Source: Plectrocnemia conspersa
Lineage: Eukaryota; Arthropoda; Insecta; Trichoptera; Polycentropodidae
NCBI GenBank assembly: GCA_009617715.1
Contig: VTFK01000461.1
Span: 62,001 to 126,000 of the forward strand
Direction of reading: 5' to 3'
Length of the DNA: 64,000 nucleotides
Under the pieces are notes generated by a model. The model had not been told where the DNA came from. It made no database searches and saw only the letters and a program-made list of their open reading frames with translations. The position numbers and the translations under genes are program-made. Each line of letters opens with the position of its first letter. Position 1 is the stretch's first letter. Positions 14,150 to 26,772 of this stretch are shown in pieces.

Positions 14150-14570
14150 AGAGCGAGTTTATAGTCACCCTGCACATGTGAACATGCATATTTTGCGAAC
14201 GCGTCCCCCATCGGGCCGTTATTGGTTTACGGGCCCGTGTATTATAATTAGCGGCCGTGGCAGTTAGTCGCAGCGGATAATTTACGGTTACAATATCCCG
14301 TAAATAGGCAGCAATTACTGTCAGCAACTGGCGCTCGCTGCGGACATGCCGGCAACATGCAACTTTACCTACCTACCTGAATTACTATTTTAATATGGGC
14401 CCTCGTGCGACTGCTCCCATTACCCCCAGACTTAATTTGAGGATAATCGCACGCAAGTGCCGGCACGAAACGACGAATTCTCATTTCGGCGACGCGCGTC
14501 GAATATTTTAACTTTATGTTAGGAATATATTAGATAAAGACGAGGTCGAGGTTTGCGCGTGGATCTGATG
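14150..14570. promoter_or_regulatory. Candidate conserved regulatory island
   Basis: The longest GC-balanced island in the first 16 kb. It holds a perfect 10-bp palindrome ACGGGCCCGT (14229-14238), an 8-bp inverted pair ATTTACGG/CCGTAAAT (14280-14287 and 14298-14305), a homeodomain-type TAATTA-like core followed by GCGG near 14246, and GATAA strings near 14276 and 14442. No frame looks coding. Enhancer-like content is inference. Confidence 0.4.
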
Positions 14571-14988
14571 TGGTTGCAGAGCTTTTTAAATTAACTACTG
14601 ATTTAATTGTAAAAATGCTGACTGGCCCTGGTAGCAAAAAGCCAATAGATTTGATCTGTGTTTGTAGAATAAATATACACATTCACTTTGATGTTATAAG
14701 ACGATAGAATTTTTAGGAAAATTTTATTTTAAATAAAATATAATATTGTGACGATGAAGGCAATGTAATTCCCGAAATATTTGAAAAATTACTTACAATG
14801 AAGAAGATAACGATGATTATTTTTTTAATTTCGGGATTCATTGTGATTTACACTTATTTTATTTCTATATTTCGGCTGTAATGCTCCAGCCATGGTCACG
14901 AATTTTCTGTAACTGCCGCTCTGGTCCCTGACCTTATCATATATACACGTTTCGGTGAGGCAATATTATTGCTATTAATATATATATT

Positions 14989-16229
<1,241 letters not shown>

Positions 16230-16690
16230 AATATTTTTTGCCCACACATAGCTATCACCAATTCGCCCGTGGCAATATGAAATTACAATTTCCCTGTGCC
16301 CATTTTCGCATCGCTTCAATAACAATTTAGCGGCGGATAACAATAATTGTTTTGTAAACGGCGCTAAAAAAGGGTCGATAGTTTCATCCGTGCAGCCCAA
16401 GTCCCTTCGTTTTATTGTTCCGGTCATATGTATTATTTACAGTAAAGCAATCGCCAAGAGGCAGAGTCGTTAATGACTTTATCAAGTGCGCGAGATAATC
16501 CACAAAGAGATTTCCGGACAATGCCGTTACGGACTTACCTTTTTCCAACGGCATTAGCATTATCGCTCGGGGAAATATGCCTTAACCATTTTATAACTAT
16601 TAAATTTCACGGATAAAGGCGTTTTCGCAACGCAGAGGAGAAATTGCTTCGGGGAGTGCGAATACATTAGACACAAAAATATAAATATAT
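16230..16690. promoter_or_regulatory. Candidate conserved regulatory island
   Basis: About 460 bp of balanced composition with several AATTGT/AACAATT and GGATAA strings. One minus-strand frame is open over 16209-16427 but shows no motif. It is more likely non-coding constraint than a gene. Confidence 0.35.
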
Positions 16691-18261
16691 AGTAACGCAC
16701 GAAAATTATTTATGCTGCCATAAAGGCGACGATGCTTGTAAAAATGTCGATTAACGCCGCGCTTGGTTCAAAATTTAACGTGAAAAAATATTTTAAATTT
16801 AGGGGTTGCTTTTTAATTGATAATTTATTGCTTAAAAGCGACAAGTTACATAGTTACACGCAGTGCGCCTCAAAATATTAAACGCAAATATCTAAAGATG
16901 ATCTAATTAGATAAAATTTTAAAAAATCAAGAAATGTGCATAATAAGATAATTTAGTAATGGCTTAAAATGGCCTAAACTGCATCTTACTAAAAGTATAA
17001 AAAAAATAGTTTTTTGCTTCAAAACAAGCGATCTATCAGTTCGATCGGATCCCCATACAAGCCTTTTTGAGACTTTCAGATGAGTTAACGCTCTTAATTG
17101 CTTGGTTTTAAAGATTAAAAATTAAATTTTTAGTTTCGTATAGAACTACCGAGCACCCTCTATACGTTCTGTATGAAAACAAAAAATTTTTTTTTACAAA
17201 ATGGCGGCCAATGTAAAAATTAAAAGTGTCATAACTTTGCAAAACAAAATCTTACCGAAAAATGTCGTATGCAAAAAGTGTTCACAAGCTTAATTTGCAA
17301 AAATAATTAAATTTTTTTTTTTAAAAACGAGTCTTATGGTAATTTGACCGGGCCCCCATTTTAAGTAAATATTGTTTTCCTTAGTTCATGTTTTATACTT
17401 ATCACTGCTTTTGGTTTGTTTTGTTGTAAGAAATATTATAAATCTTTTAGTTTGATAATACAAGAGTACTCAAATACAACATTACAATAATCTTGTAATA
17501 TTCTATTCGAGTATTTTTTCTGAAAAACTGCATCTTAACTTGGATATGTATATTTAATTCGAATATTTTATTCGCTAAAAATAGTTTTAAAGTATTTATT
17601 ATTTTTTTTTTATTATTTGCTACAAATATTATTTTTTCACTTAACAAAATATTATTAAAGTTGTAACATATTTAAGACAGAAATAAAACTTTTGAAAATT
17701 TATCTAGGCATAGGATGCGTTAATTAAAACAATATTATAGTACATACTTATTGTATTGCGGTTTGTTAAAAATAATATAGTTGTTTACGGGTAAAGCTTT
17801 CGGTCGAGATTTTCAAAAGTTGATAATGGCAGATCGCCAAAACAGAGATAGATAAGAAATTTAATTAACAAATCGTAAAAAATGCATATATCATTGTAGA
17901 ATATTCAGCGGTTTGATTCTGAATTTTTTTGCTCCATTTGCTTTCGACGCGTGGGCGCGAAGGGGTTAGTATGGGGCGGGTCGACAATAACTCAGGGATT
18001 TCTTGCCGCCGCAAACTATTGCATTGTCTAGAGCAGAGCTGGAGTTTTGCTGACAAGTGGGCGCTAGAGAAAACCAGAATTGCTATATAATTCAGCTAAA
18101 AGTGCACCACCTTCGTGCATTTACGCCTACAAGTACTCTTGACAAAAAATAAAAAAAAGGACCCTTTAATATAATAAAACATTAGTAAATAAAAAATTCT
18201 AAAGCGTGAAGAATACTAGGATTTATTGAATTGATATTTTTTTATTTGATTTTATTTGCAA
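16691..18261. other. Non-coding DNA
   Basis: AT-rich with a moderately balanced stretch at 17890-18080. The right copy of repeat pair A is at 17401-17459. No gene recognised. Confidence 0.5.
17401..17459 (+). repeat. Repeat pair A, right copy
   Basis: It matches 16017-16078 (ATCACTGCTTTTGGTTTG and on through AATATTATAAATCTTTTAG). Same orientation, about 1.38 kb apart. Confidence 0.45.
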
Positions 18262-18902
18262 TTAACCCTTAGACCGCCGACCGGTAAATTCTTAATTACT
18301 CGCTGTATGCCATGCGTTTTTAGCGATATAATTTTTTGGCTACTTACTCTGTTTAACACATCATTACAGCCAAAATACTCAATTTTTATATTTTAAAATT
18401 ATATATGTATGATTAACATGATTTAAACATTCTAATTATATCAATAAACAAACATTTTTAGTCGTATTGTTGGAAATATAAAGTGAACAAAACTAAATCT
18501 ATTGGTCGGTCCGCGTGTTGGCTCGCGTACACACACCTACACACACATGTACGCGCGCGGCACTATACAAGCGAACGACAAGCAGGGTCATGCTCACACT
18601 GAGACAATTTTAATATATAAATCTGCAACGCATTTTTTCTTCGTCTGACCTACATCCTGTTATAAAAATTTACAAATCGACAAGATTTCTTTGATGCATA
18701 CAAAATCACATATATCGTACACAAAAATAACCCTAATAACCAAACCGTTTGTTTTTGATCAATGGTGTTTGCAATTGGTTGTTGTTGAAGGTTGTCATAT
18801 TTCTTTATATATAAAAATAATAAATAATAAAACTTGATAGCAAGATACGATGTTACATTTAACTATATATAATTATATGTATAATTTATAATATATACAT
18901 AT

Positions 18903-19535
18903 TCTTCTTCTTCTTCCACGGCACTACAACCGGTGATCGGTTTTGGCCTTTCCACCTAATTTCTTGTAGGGCTTCTAGATATATCTTGAGTTTTAGTATT
19001 TCTTCCGCTATTGTTTGCATTTTTCCTGGTTGTAATATTGCACATTCCAGCTTCCAAAATTGAAGTCCAATCGTTTATCTAGATTTCGATCGTCTAGGTC
19101 AGGGTTTCCCAAACTTTTTGAGCGACGGAACACTTCGTAAATCCGAAAATTTTGGCGGAACACTTAGCTTATTTTGCTGTACCCAACTTCTAGGTACTAA
19201 AATCTTCGCCTTCATTATGAAGTAGAATATGTTCATTCTTTTAATTTACTCCAAATTTTTGGGAAATATCTATTTAGGCTCCATGGAACACATATTTTGG
19301 ATTCGCGGAACATAGTTTGGGAAACCATGGTCTAGGTCATTATGAATCGGGGCGGATTTATTATTTCTTTGTGATTTTTTCATAACTATTTGGATTTATC
19401 CACGTTGGTTGGTTTGCTCCATGATAGAAACCCTCCTCCTTTATCCGGGCTTGGGACCGGCAAGAGTGCAACATATCTACACTCCAGGCGGAATATGTAA
19501 TATATATTACACACACACACACATATATATATATA
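18903..19535 (-). mobile_element. RTE-like LINE derivative, internally deleted
   Basis: On the minus strand, a 5' block near 19440-19475 contains CCGGTCCCAAGCCCGGATAA, a segment I know from 5' regions of RTE-type elements. It is followed across the inserted MITE by a worn endonuclease start: GSWNVQYY, then in another frame EALQEIRWKGQNR near 18945-18985, matching the 'WNVRT...ALQEIRW' opening of RTE endonucleases. The sequence then runs directly into GGTTGTAGTGCCGTGG and (GAA)n at 18903-18935, which looks like an RTE 3' end with its short tandem tail. Nearly all of the ORF is therefore missing, as in a non-autonomous derivative. The endonuclease match is strong; the 5' limit is approximate. 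Confidence 0.65.
19100..19329. mobile_element. hAT-type MITE, 230 bp, with 8-bp TSD
   Basis: Terminal inverted repeats are CAGGGTTTCCCAAAC on the left and GTTTGGGAAACCATG on the right (13 of 15 positions pair). The element is flanked by identical 8-bp duplications GTCTAGGT at 19092-19099 and 19330-19337. An 8-bp duplication with a CAGNG-type end is the signature of hAT transposases. No coding capacity. It interrupts the RTE derivative, so it is the younger insertion. Confidence 0.88.
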
Positions 19536-19538
19536 CAA
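19509..19538. repeat. (CA)n(TA)n microsatellite
   Basis: A short CA run passing directly into a TA run, just before the LINE 3' end at 19556. Confidence 0.85.
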
Positions 19539-19555
19539 TAAATAATAAAATTTTC

Positions 19556-19621
19556 GACCATCGTGACGCATTGGGGTAACCTGTTAGGTCACGATGGTAT
19601 TAATTTAATGTAAATAAATAA
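19556..19621 (+). mobile_element. LINE 3' end with terminal stem-loop (copy 2)
   Basis: It contains ACCATCGTGAC (19557-19567) and GTCACGATGGT (19588-19598), a perfect 11-bp stem with a 20-nt loop, followed by a tail rich in TAAA units. The same structure closes the LINE at 34160-35078. Only the last tens of bases of the element are present, an extreme 5' truncation. Confidence 0.7.
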
Positions 19622-20210
19622 ACACATTACAAATAAATTATAAAATAATAGAAGTAAAATAAAATGATTCTACGACAAGGAATCGTTTTTGTTATTATTA
19701 TTATTATTTAATATTTACTAAGAGTTAATATTGATATTTTATTAATTATATCTTATTTATATTTATTTATAAGTATTTAATAGTAATTATTATTATTATT
19801 ATTTAATTATTACAAACAATAAAAACCAATCACAAAAACAGTTGACAATATTAAAACAGTCGAAATAACGTATAAATATATTCACAAGTTTTTACAAATC
19901 ACAATTATCATTGAAATATTGATGACATAATTTAATTTCGATTCATAAATTAAAGTATAAAAAAAACGAATTTCCGCGATGCGTTTGTGCTAACCCTAAA
20001 AGTGGTCTAAAGAAGCACGATCGAAACCGCGCGCGAAATACAAACGACTAAAATTAAGGCGTGACTTTATAATTATATATACCACTGTTTCATCGCAAAT
20101 TCTATAAATAAAATCACTGAAATCGTTTACTAGGAACTCAAACTGATTTTTAAAACATATATTGCCAACTTTTACCTTTCCGTTTCTTTAAAAAACGAAG
20201 GTTTTAACGA

Positions 20211-20279
20211 GCGCATCATATCATGCGCTTGGCGTTAAACAGTAGATTTAGTTGCGCATCATATCATGCGCTTGGCGTT
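20211..20279. repeat. Duplicated hairpin-forming 26-mer
   Basis: Two perfect 26-bp direct copies at 20211-20236 and 20254-20279. Each contains GCGCAT, six bases, ATGCGC, giving a 6-bp stem, then TTGGCGTT. The second copy lies next to the proposed right end of the TTAA element, so these are probably subterminal transposase-binding repeats. Confidence 0.75.
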
Positions 20280-20290
20280 GAAAGGATTAA

Positions 20291-22139
20291 TAATAATCTT
20301 ACACATATTATTCAATACAATTTATTGAAGAACGTCTGTGGAATTTTATAATAATTCAAACCTTTCATTACTGATTTTTTATTATTATTATTAAATAACT
20401 AAAATTATATGGGGCTTTTTTAAGCACTAATATAATTTATTTAACATATTTTAAGGAACAGATATTTTGAAAATTTTAAATGGGGCTATTTTTAAATCGA
20501 TTACCACTTATGGGATAAGATTCGAACATATCTCATGAAACAGCTGCGTGGAAAACTCTATTGGAACTGGTTCAAGTGTGACGTTATGGCATATTAGGGT
20601 GTATGATAGGAAACCACAAGTCTTGGAAAACGTTTTCGCCAAACGTCAGCGCAGCTGAGCGGATCGCTTTCGGAAAACTTTATTGGTACATAACGGGGCC
20701 TTTCGTTCTCTTTACAACGTGCGTAAACGATTTTATTAACAATCTTCAACGAGAAAAAAAATAATACGCAGGCCCGGAGGAATTTTACTATTGCCATAAA
20801 CACAATGCGTGCTGGGGGAGAAAAACAATGTGATCCTTTGTTAAAGAGTATGCTTATTATCGTATGCTTTATAATTAAGTATACTTGAATGATTACTTAC
20901 CAACACGATATATAATCATGTTAGATTCATCTTAGTGATTTTAGCCTATGGCTAACTATATAACCAACAACCTGTCAGAAACTTCGAAAACACGAGCGAC
21001 GCGTGAATGACTAATGGGATCGGTCAATGAGGGGAAACTTTGTTGAATAACAAATGATTACCAGCAATAAGTTATATCACAGAATAATCATTTGACGGTT
21101 ACTGTGATACTAACCATTTTAGTCAGGTCACCAATTGAATCTTATAGTTTTGTCTAATGATTTTAAAATAATCTTTAAGCAATGGTAGTTGAAAATTATA
21201 TCGACAATCCGCTTGAATTAGATAATGAAATTACATATTATTTTTATGTATCGTCAGCAAATACACGTAGCTGACATTAAATAGATCAATATGCAATGCC
21301 AGTGTATAAAAGAGTCAGATGATGACAGACACATTCCCAGTGAGATCGTAAGAATAATCTGATAACGAATGAGATCAAAAAAAAAAATTTAAGAATCATA
21401 TAATTTGATACCATGAAATATCAAGAAAAATCTAGTGGAATTGTTAAAAAATAATTTATGATAAAATTATACAGTAAAATAACTAGATACAGACATTATT
21501 CACATTCGACTTATTTTTAAATATTGAGTAGACGCAGTTTTAAAAAAATTTGTAAGGCCTGCCCTATATGATATCATAAGGAATTTGGCTAATAAACACA
21601 ATTTTCGCATGTCAGCGTGCATTTGATAAACAACATCCGAGTGTAGTGGTCCAAGAGTGGACGACTCCAAGTGGAAAAGAAACCTTTGTATAAGGACCAC
21701 AACTTTGAGAAAGTGATATCTAGCTGGGAAAGTGCACGTGACGGGGCCCTAAAGTACGAGAGTGTCTTGGCGCCTGTCGCGTAATAACTTTACACAACTT
21801 ATATAAATCAACGAAAAACAACACTTATGCGACCCGAAACACATTCATAAGCACTTTATGGTATGTTTTCTGTACATATTATCTATGAAAAATAATGATT
21901 GCTAAATATGTTTCCTTCTTTGGCTACAAAAATATACAATATGTATTATATTCCATACCTTTTTATTTATAAATAGCATCGATGAGATACATCATTGTTA
22001 TACTAGGCCATCAATCTGTTCATATGAGTATTTATGTACAATACATGTATAGGAATCGACAAATTATTAAACGAAATAATCCCTCGACCCGAGGAAGTGC
22101 CTACAGGAAAAGTTTACATTGAAAGTTCAAATGTTCCCA
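20291..22139. other. Non-coding DNA
   Basis: AT-rich with more balanced patches at 20500-20830 and 21600-21780. A TATAAAAG string occurs at 21305, without other promoter support. No gene recognised. Confidence 0.5.
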
Positions 22140-22460
22140 ATTCGAACTTGCCCCGTGTATTCGTCGCGTGTGTGTAAGTGTTTTCAAAGTTGCAACTGCA
22201 TTACTACATGTACGTGAATGTTTGTAATTTTCGCAGTTCTAATTATGTGTCCGTTGTAACTACACGGCATAGTTGTTACGACGGTAACGGCCCGTTTGTG
22301 TGCATGCGGCACACGTGCAAAGTTTTAGGCAGCTTCCGTTGCGGCCCCTGTGGTCGTTTATTGGTCATCGGTAAAGTTTACTCAATGCCGATATCTGCCG
22401 ATTTAGGAAAGTTTTCTTGTAAATGCGATAAATGTATTGGAAGTATTAGTTCAAACGTCG
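22140..22460. other. Balanced island, open but unrecognised
   Basis: A cysteine-rich reading is open on the plus strand from about 22178 to 22519 (about 113 codons), covering a GC-balanced 250 bp. The predicted cysteines do not fall into a zinc-finger or knottin pattern I know, there is no ATG at its start, and the last third is AT-driven. It is more likely a non-coding island. Confidence 0.25.
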
Positions 22461-22625
22461 TCCTGTTTTATATATATTTTATTAAAGCTATAATAAAAAT
22501 CCATGCTATCTTAAAATAAATATTTTAAAACTATTTTAAATCTATGCATTATATGCAACTAAAAATTTAAAATAGCGACTGTACCAGGTGCGTGTGGTGA
22601 GATACTTTATCTCTCGATTGTATTA

Positions 22626-23646
22626 CAGTCGACCCCCCTATAGCGTACAGAGTGGGACTTCGTTATAGAAATACTACGTTATAGTGAGGAGTAGGCACCC
22701 ATACAAAAACTTAAGTTAGGTTATTTAAACTGTATTTTGTGAATTTACCGAAATCAGCAAATCAAACTTTTTTATTATTTTTATGTATTAAGTGACCTTG
22801 TATTTAGTTTGTAAACAAAAGCCCGTTCCCTGTGTTCTTATTGCGACACGCGCGCGAAGAATGTTCTTGATTTTGCGAGTGCCAGGGGTTTTTGTTATTA
22901 AATGCGTAGGCCTAAAATTAAATATTAAAAATATAATTTCTTAAATTTTTTCTGCAGTATGTTTTATATAAGGATATTAAGTTAAACGTCTTAAATCGTG
23001 TAATTATGCATTTAATAATTACTGTCAGTGTCATCTTATAGCACGTTCCATAGAGACCTTAACTTCATCACCACTTTTATTAATAACAAAATAATTTTCT
23101 TTATTGTCTTCTGTCTGCATTTTATCTCAAATTTCATAATATGGTGCTTAACATTTTTTTAATTGATTTTTAAATTCAACAGATCTGTGAAACAATCGTA
23201 TTGAATAAATTATGTAATTTACATGGGTTTTGAATTAAAATTTAAAAATAAAAAAATAGCTAAGTTTTGAAAGATTACGTATTATTTTTAATGCACTAAA
23301 ATTTGATATAAAGTGTTTTATAATAGGTTCTTTTTTAGATTTGTAATAGATATGTATTACGTATTTAAATAATTTGATTATTAAAAATTATAATGGTTGA
23401 AACCCCATGAAGAGTGTATACATGTGTGTGTTAAAAAAACACGTACATTGATGTGCTTGATCTTATTTATTTTCGATAGCTATATAAAAATAAAAATTTT
23501 CTTACTGTATTGTAATGAATAAGCCTGGAATTTTATTGCGTAGCGGCGTTTCGCCTGTTACAGAATACGTCTAGCAAAGTCAAAGTACGCTATAGGGGGG
23601 AGCGCTATAAAAGGGACTGCCGCGTACGCTATAGAGTGGCTTACTG
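22626..23646. mobile_element. pogo/Tigger-like non-autonomous transposon, 1,021 bp
   Basis: The left end begins CAGTCGACCCCCCTATAGCG and the reverse complement of the right end begins CAGTAAGCCACTCTATAGCG. The two ends share CAGT and an identical 11-bp CTATAGCGTAC at the same offset, with further TTATAG/CTATAG repeats inward. TA dinucleotides flank both ends (22624-22625 and 23647-23648), as expected for Tc1/mariner-type insertion, and CAGT ends with this motif fit the pogo/Tigger group. No transposase frame remains inside. Confidence 0.72.
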
Positions 23647-25186
23647 TACATTCAAAATTAATATAAAACGAGAATAACATATGAACATTTATTTTTTACG
23701 CTTCAATTTGGCACTTTAAAAAAAATTATATCGATTATATTTATGTATATTGCTTATTTAATTTAAAAAATAAAATATTTATAAAAAATAATTCATTTAT
23801 ATAAATATGTATATAACAAAAATTGACCAGTAGCTATTGAAAATTATTTTCCTAATGTTTCTCCAGTCTTTTAAAATATTTCCGTGTTGTATTTCCCAGT
23901 TATTTTATGACAATTTTAAAGTATTTGTAAATAGAAAAGCTAGGAACATATAACCATCCAATATCACTCAAAATTTTATTTTGCAACCTCTGAATTATTT
24001 TTATGTTTTAGTTGCTTAATAATCTCCAGAATTGAGGATCAGCAAGTGTTAGGATTTGTAAGACCCTGATCCTAAATATCATTTTGTTAAAGATTTAAAA
24101 ATACGGGAACTAAATCTTAAACTCAAATCCAGCGGAGCGTATATCAGATTGACACTGACAATAATTGTGTTGCTTCCGTCGAAAATTAAATTATTATACA
24201 TTGTTTTAAGCATACTCTGATTTTATTTTACTATGATATTATTTACCTGACTGTATCAACCACCAACGGTACATTTGCTCGCATCTCACGTACACATTAC
24301 ATTGTTTCACTGAGGGCGCGTAGCTGCTGGTTCTTCAGATGATGAACGTTTTTGGTCACGTTTTAAATGTGCCTATATGTGTGGTCGCCACAGATTATAT
24401 ATTAATATATTTATGATCATTGGTAAACATGACAATGTCATGAAGATGCTTGCCGAAACGCCAATGCAAAACGTTACTTAAATTAAATCTAAAGCAATTT
24501 TATAAGACGCTGGAGCAGCTTAAAATAAGAAAATCTTGCTACATATTTAAATAAATATTCCTAAGCTAATAAACTCGATTACAATTCATATAAACAGATT
24601 TTTTTTCCAAGTTTTGGTTTTATTATTCTACTTGTATATTTAGTTACTTGCATGAATAAAAGAATATTTTCCAAATCATGTAAGTTAATGTGATAGATTT
24701 ATATTTCTACATTTATTGCATAAATATTATGGAAAGTCATATAAGAAAAGAAATTTCATCAGTCGACCAATCTTTCAAATCACATAAAATACACGCAGCT
24801 TTGTGAGAAGGAATCCGCAATCCAATTGGAATAACGTTATGGGTAATAATAACATTATATCCATATTTGAATACATTTCGTATGGGCAAATGACGCGCGA
24901 TCCATCGGAACGTAATCATTTCATATTGCGACGTATCATATTAATATGTAGCATGTATGTATATGTCTAACATATAAATTTAACTTTACCCTTATGATAA
25001 GGAAATACAGTATTCAATTGAACATGTTGAGGAAAAATGTATGTATGATACACTTTTCAGTACTTCGTTCGCATCTCCATACACAAAGGAATCATTCGGG
25101 TTTATTTGACAAGGTTCATGTATGTACATATATGTGTGCTAAGAAATATTTCTGGTGCCTTTATATGTATTATTATACTCAAGTAG
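23647..25186. other. AT-rich non-coding DNA
   Basis: No gene recognised. A small hairpin CATGAC/GTCATG sits at 24428-24442 in a slightly balanced patch (24260-24480). Confidence 0.55.
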
Positions 25187-26307
25187 GGATAGCAAACCTT
25201 TTCACAAGTGTGCTAAAATATGTCCTATTCTAAAAAATACCACGCGTGTCAGATAAATAAAATTGGAATAGGTTTTACTACAACTTTTTTTAAATGGTAT
25301 GATACATTTTTTTTAAATTTTGTTTATGGCTATCATATTTATTTTTATTAGTTAATATACTACAACTTAAATAAAATGTTCTTACGATTCATTATTAAAT
25401 TTAATTGTACATAAAAAGTAGTTTAGTTATATTAATTTTTTTTATCAGATACCAGATTTAATTCAGTTAAAAATAGAGAGTTTTATATTTATATAATTTA
25501 CAGTTATATTTTAAGTTAAGCTATAATTTCAGTGTCACACGATCTTAATAAAGAAAAATATTTTTTATTACAAAGAAAACAATATAGTTTACTTAGCAGT
25601 GCAATGAATTTTTTTTTTCACTCAAACAAATATTTTATTTTATTTAAATATGGTAATAAATTCTTGGATTTTCAACTGTAAATTATTTGTAAATTGATTT
25701 TTATAAAGCAATTTTAACAGCATATTTTAAAATATTTTCAATCACTAACATCCGGTTTTCATAATTTTGCTGATTACCGGCGTTCATGCAAAAAACAGAC
25801 ATTTATTATTCATGAAAAAATATATATACATCAAATTTACCTAATAATTCTCATTGTTTTTGAAATAAGGTTGCATGTTTATGTTCGGTGTTTCTATTTG
25901 AATTCCTGAAATTATGGTAAGCCTAGTTGAAATTGTCGCTCTAGTATCATTACATTGATTATTTTATCCATGTTTGGGAGTAAATTGGGGACAAAAATAA
26001 GCCGGGACTAAGTCTTGTTACGGTGACTGTTCCAGAAATCAAGGACGAATGCTCACTTAAGTTTGTCAGTCCTCCAACAATAAATTACCAAGTGAAATGT
26101 TTTTTTTATATTGTATATACAAATAATATTTAAAGGTACATTGTACATTAAAAAAATATTTTTATACATTTAACTAATTTTAAATTATCTAACTATTTTT
26201 ACTAACTTGAATTCGTGAATTATATAAATAAAATTCGAACTTTATTCGCGTGTCACAAAAACGCGTATCTCTTCGTGTCACGCGTGTTATAGGTTAACCT
26301 TCTCTAT
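25187..26307. mobile_element. Weak candidate hAT-like element
   Basis: The left side reads AGGGATAGCAAACCTTTTCA and the right side, inverted, reads AGAGAAGGTTAACCTATAAC, both followed inward by GTGTGCT/ACGCGTGTC-type strings. hAT ends of the form 'CAGGGRTNGCAAACC' are common. The inverted repeats are poor and flanking octamers TACTCAAG/TACTATTG agree at only five of eight positions. The interior is AT-rich without coding. Confidence 0.25.
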
Positions 26308-26429
26308 ACTATTGTGTATATATAAACTAGTATTTTTATAAATATCTTTTAAATATATATATTATTATAATAACTACAAAAATCTATATCGTAACTTTTT
26401 AATTACTTTTATAAAATTTGACAATATGA

Positions 26430-26772
26430 AGTACCTCGCTTTTCTGATGCCTTCACTACACTCTCTGGAAGTTAGCCAAGGTCGGCCAAAAAAGGAAAAT
26501 AAAGTGGGTTACTTCGGTCGAGTTCGGTTCTGCCCGCTCTAAAATCTCTCGGAAGCTATCCGAGGTTACCGAGAACGAGAGGCAAAGTGGGGGTAATTCA
26601 GTCGACTTGGCCAGTTTCGAGTGCTTGAAGGGACCAAAGTCAGAGCTGCTCTTTCGAGCGCGAGCGGTGAGATAATTCCTCTTTCGCTCTCTCGCGTGTT
26701 AAGTGACAAGAGCGAGAGAGATAATGATATGGTGTTTCGCAAACTGAGATAGAACGGGTAACTCGGTTCAAT
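26430..26772. promoter_or_regulatory. GAGA-motif-rich island
   Basis: A GC-balanced block holding repeated GAGAG/CTCTC strings, the binding word of GAGA-type factors in insects. A 9-bp inverted pair CTCTCTCGC (26687-26695) and GCGAGAGAG (26712-26720) is included. It lies directly before the tandem dimer. No coding frame seen. Regulatory role is inference. Confidence 0.35.

Larger units (their letters stand above)
18262..20290. mobile_element. Possible piggyBac-like non-autonomous element (nested)
   Basis: The left end reads TTAACCCTTAGACCGCCGA (18262-18280). The reverse complement of the right end reads TTAATCCTTTCAACGCCAA (20272-20290). These agree at about 14 of 19 positions and both begin at a TTAA, the target duplicated by piggyBac transposases, followed by YCCTT. 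The right end also has a second internal copy of its terminal sequence. No transposase is present. Other elements are nested inside. The family assignment is tentative because the inverted ends are short and diverged. Confidence 0.4.

Noticed and set aside
21305..21321. 17-bp identity with 2037-2053 (TATAAAAGAGTCAGATG)
   Set aside because: One exact match of this length between AT-rich sequences of 64 kb is about what chance allows, and flanks do not match.
22178..22519. 113-codon cysteine-containing open reading on the plus strand
   Set aside because: It has no ATG start, no cysteine spacing of a known family, and an AT-driven last third. Kept only as a balanced island.
24437..24465. String resembling a hammerhead ribozyme core (GTC, TGAAGA, CGAAACG)
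   Set aside because: The first C of CUGANGA is missing and the segment between the boxes cannot form stem II.
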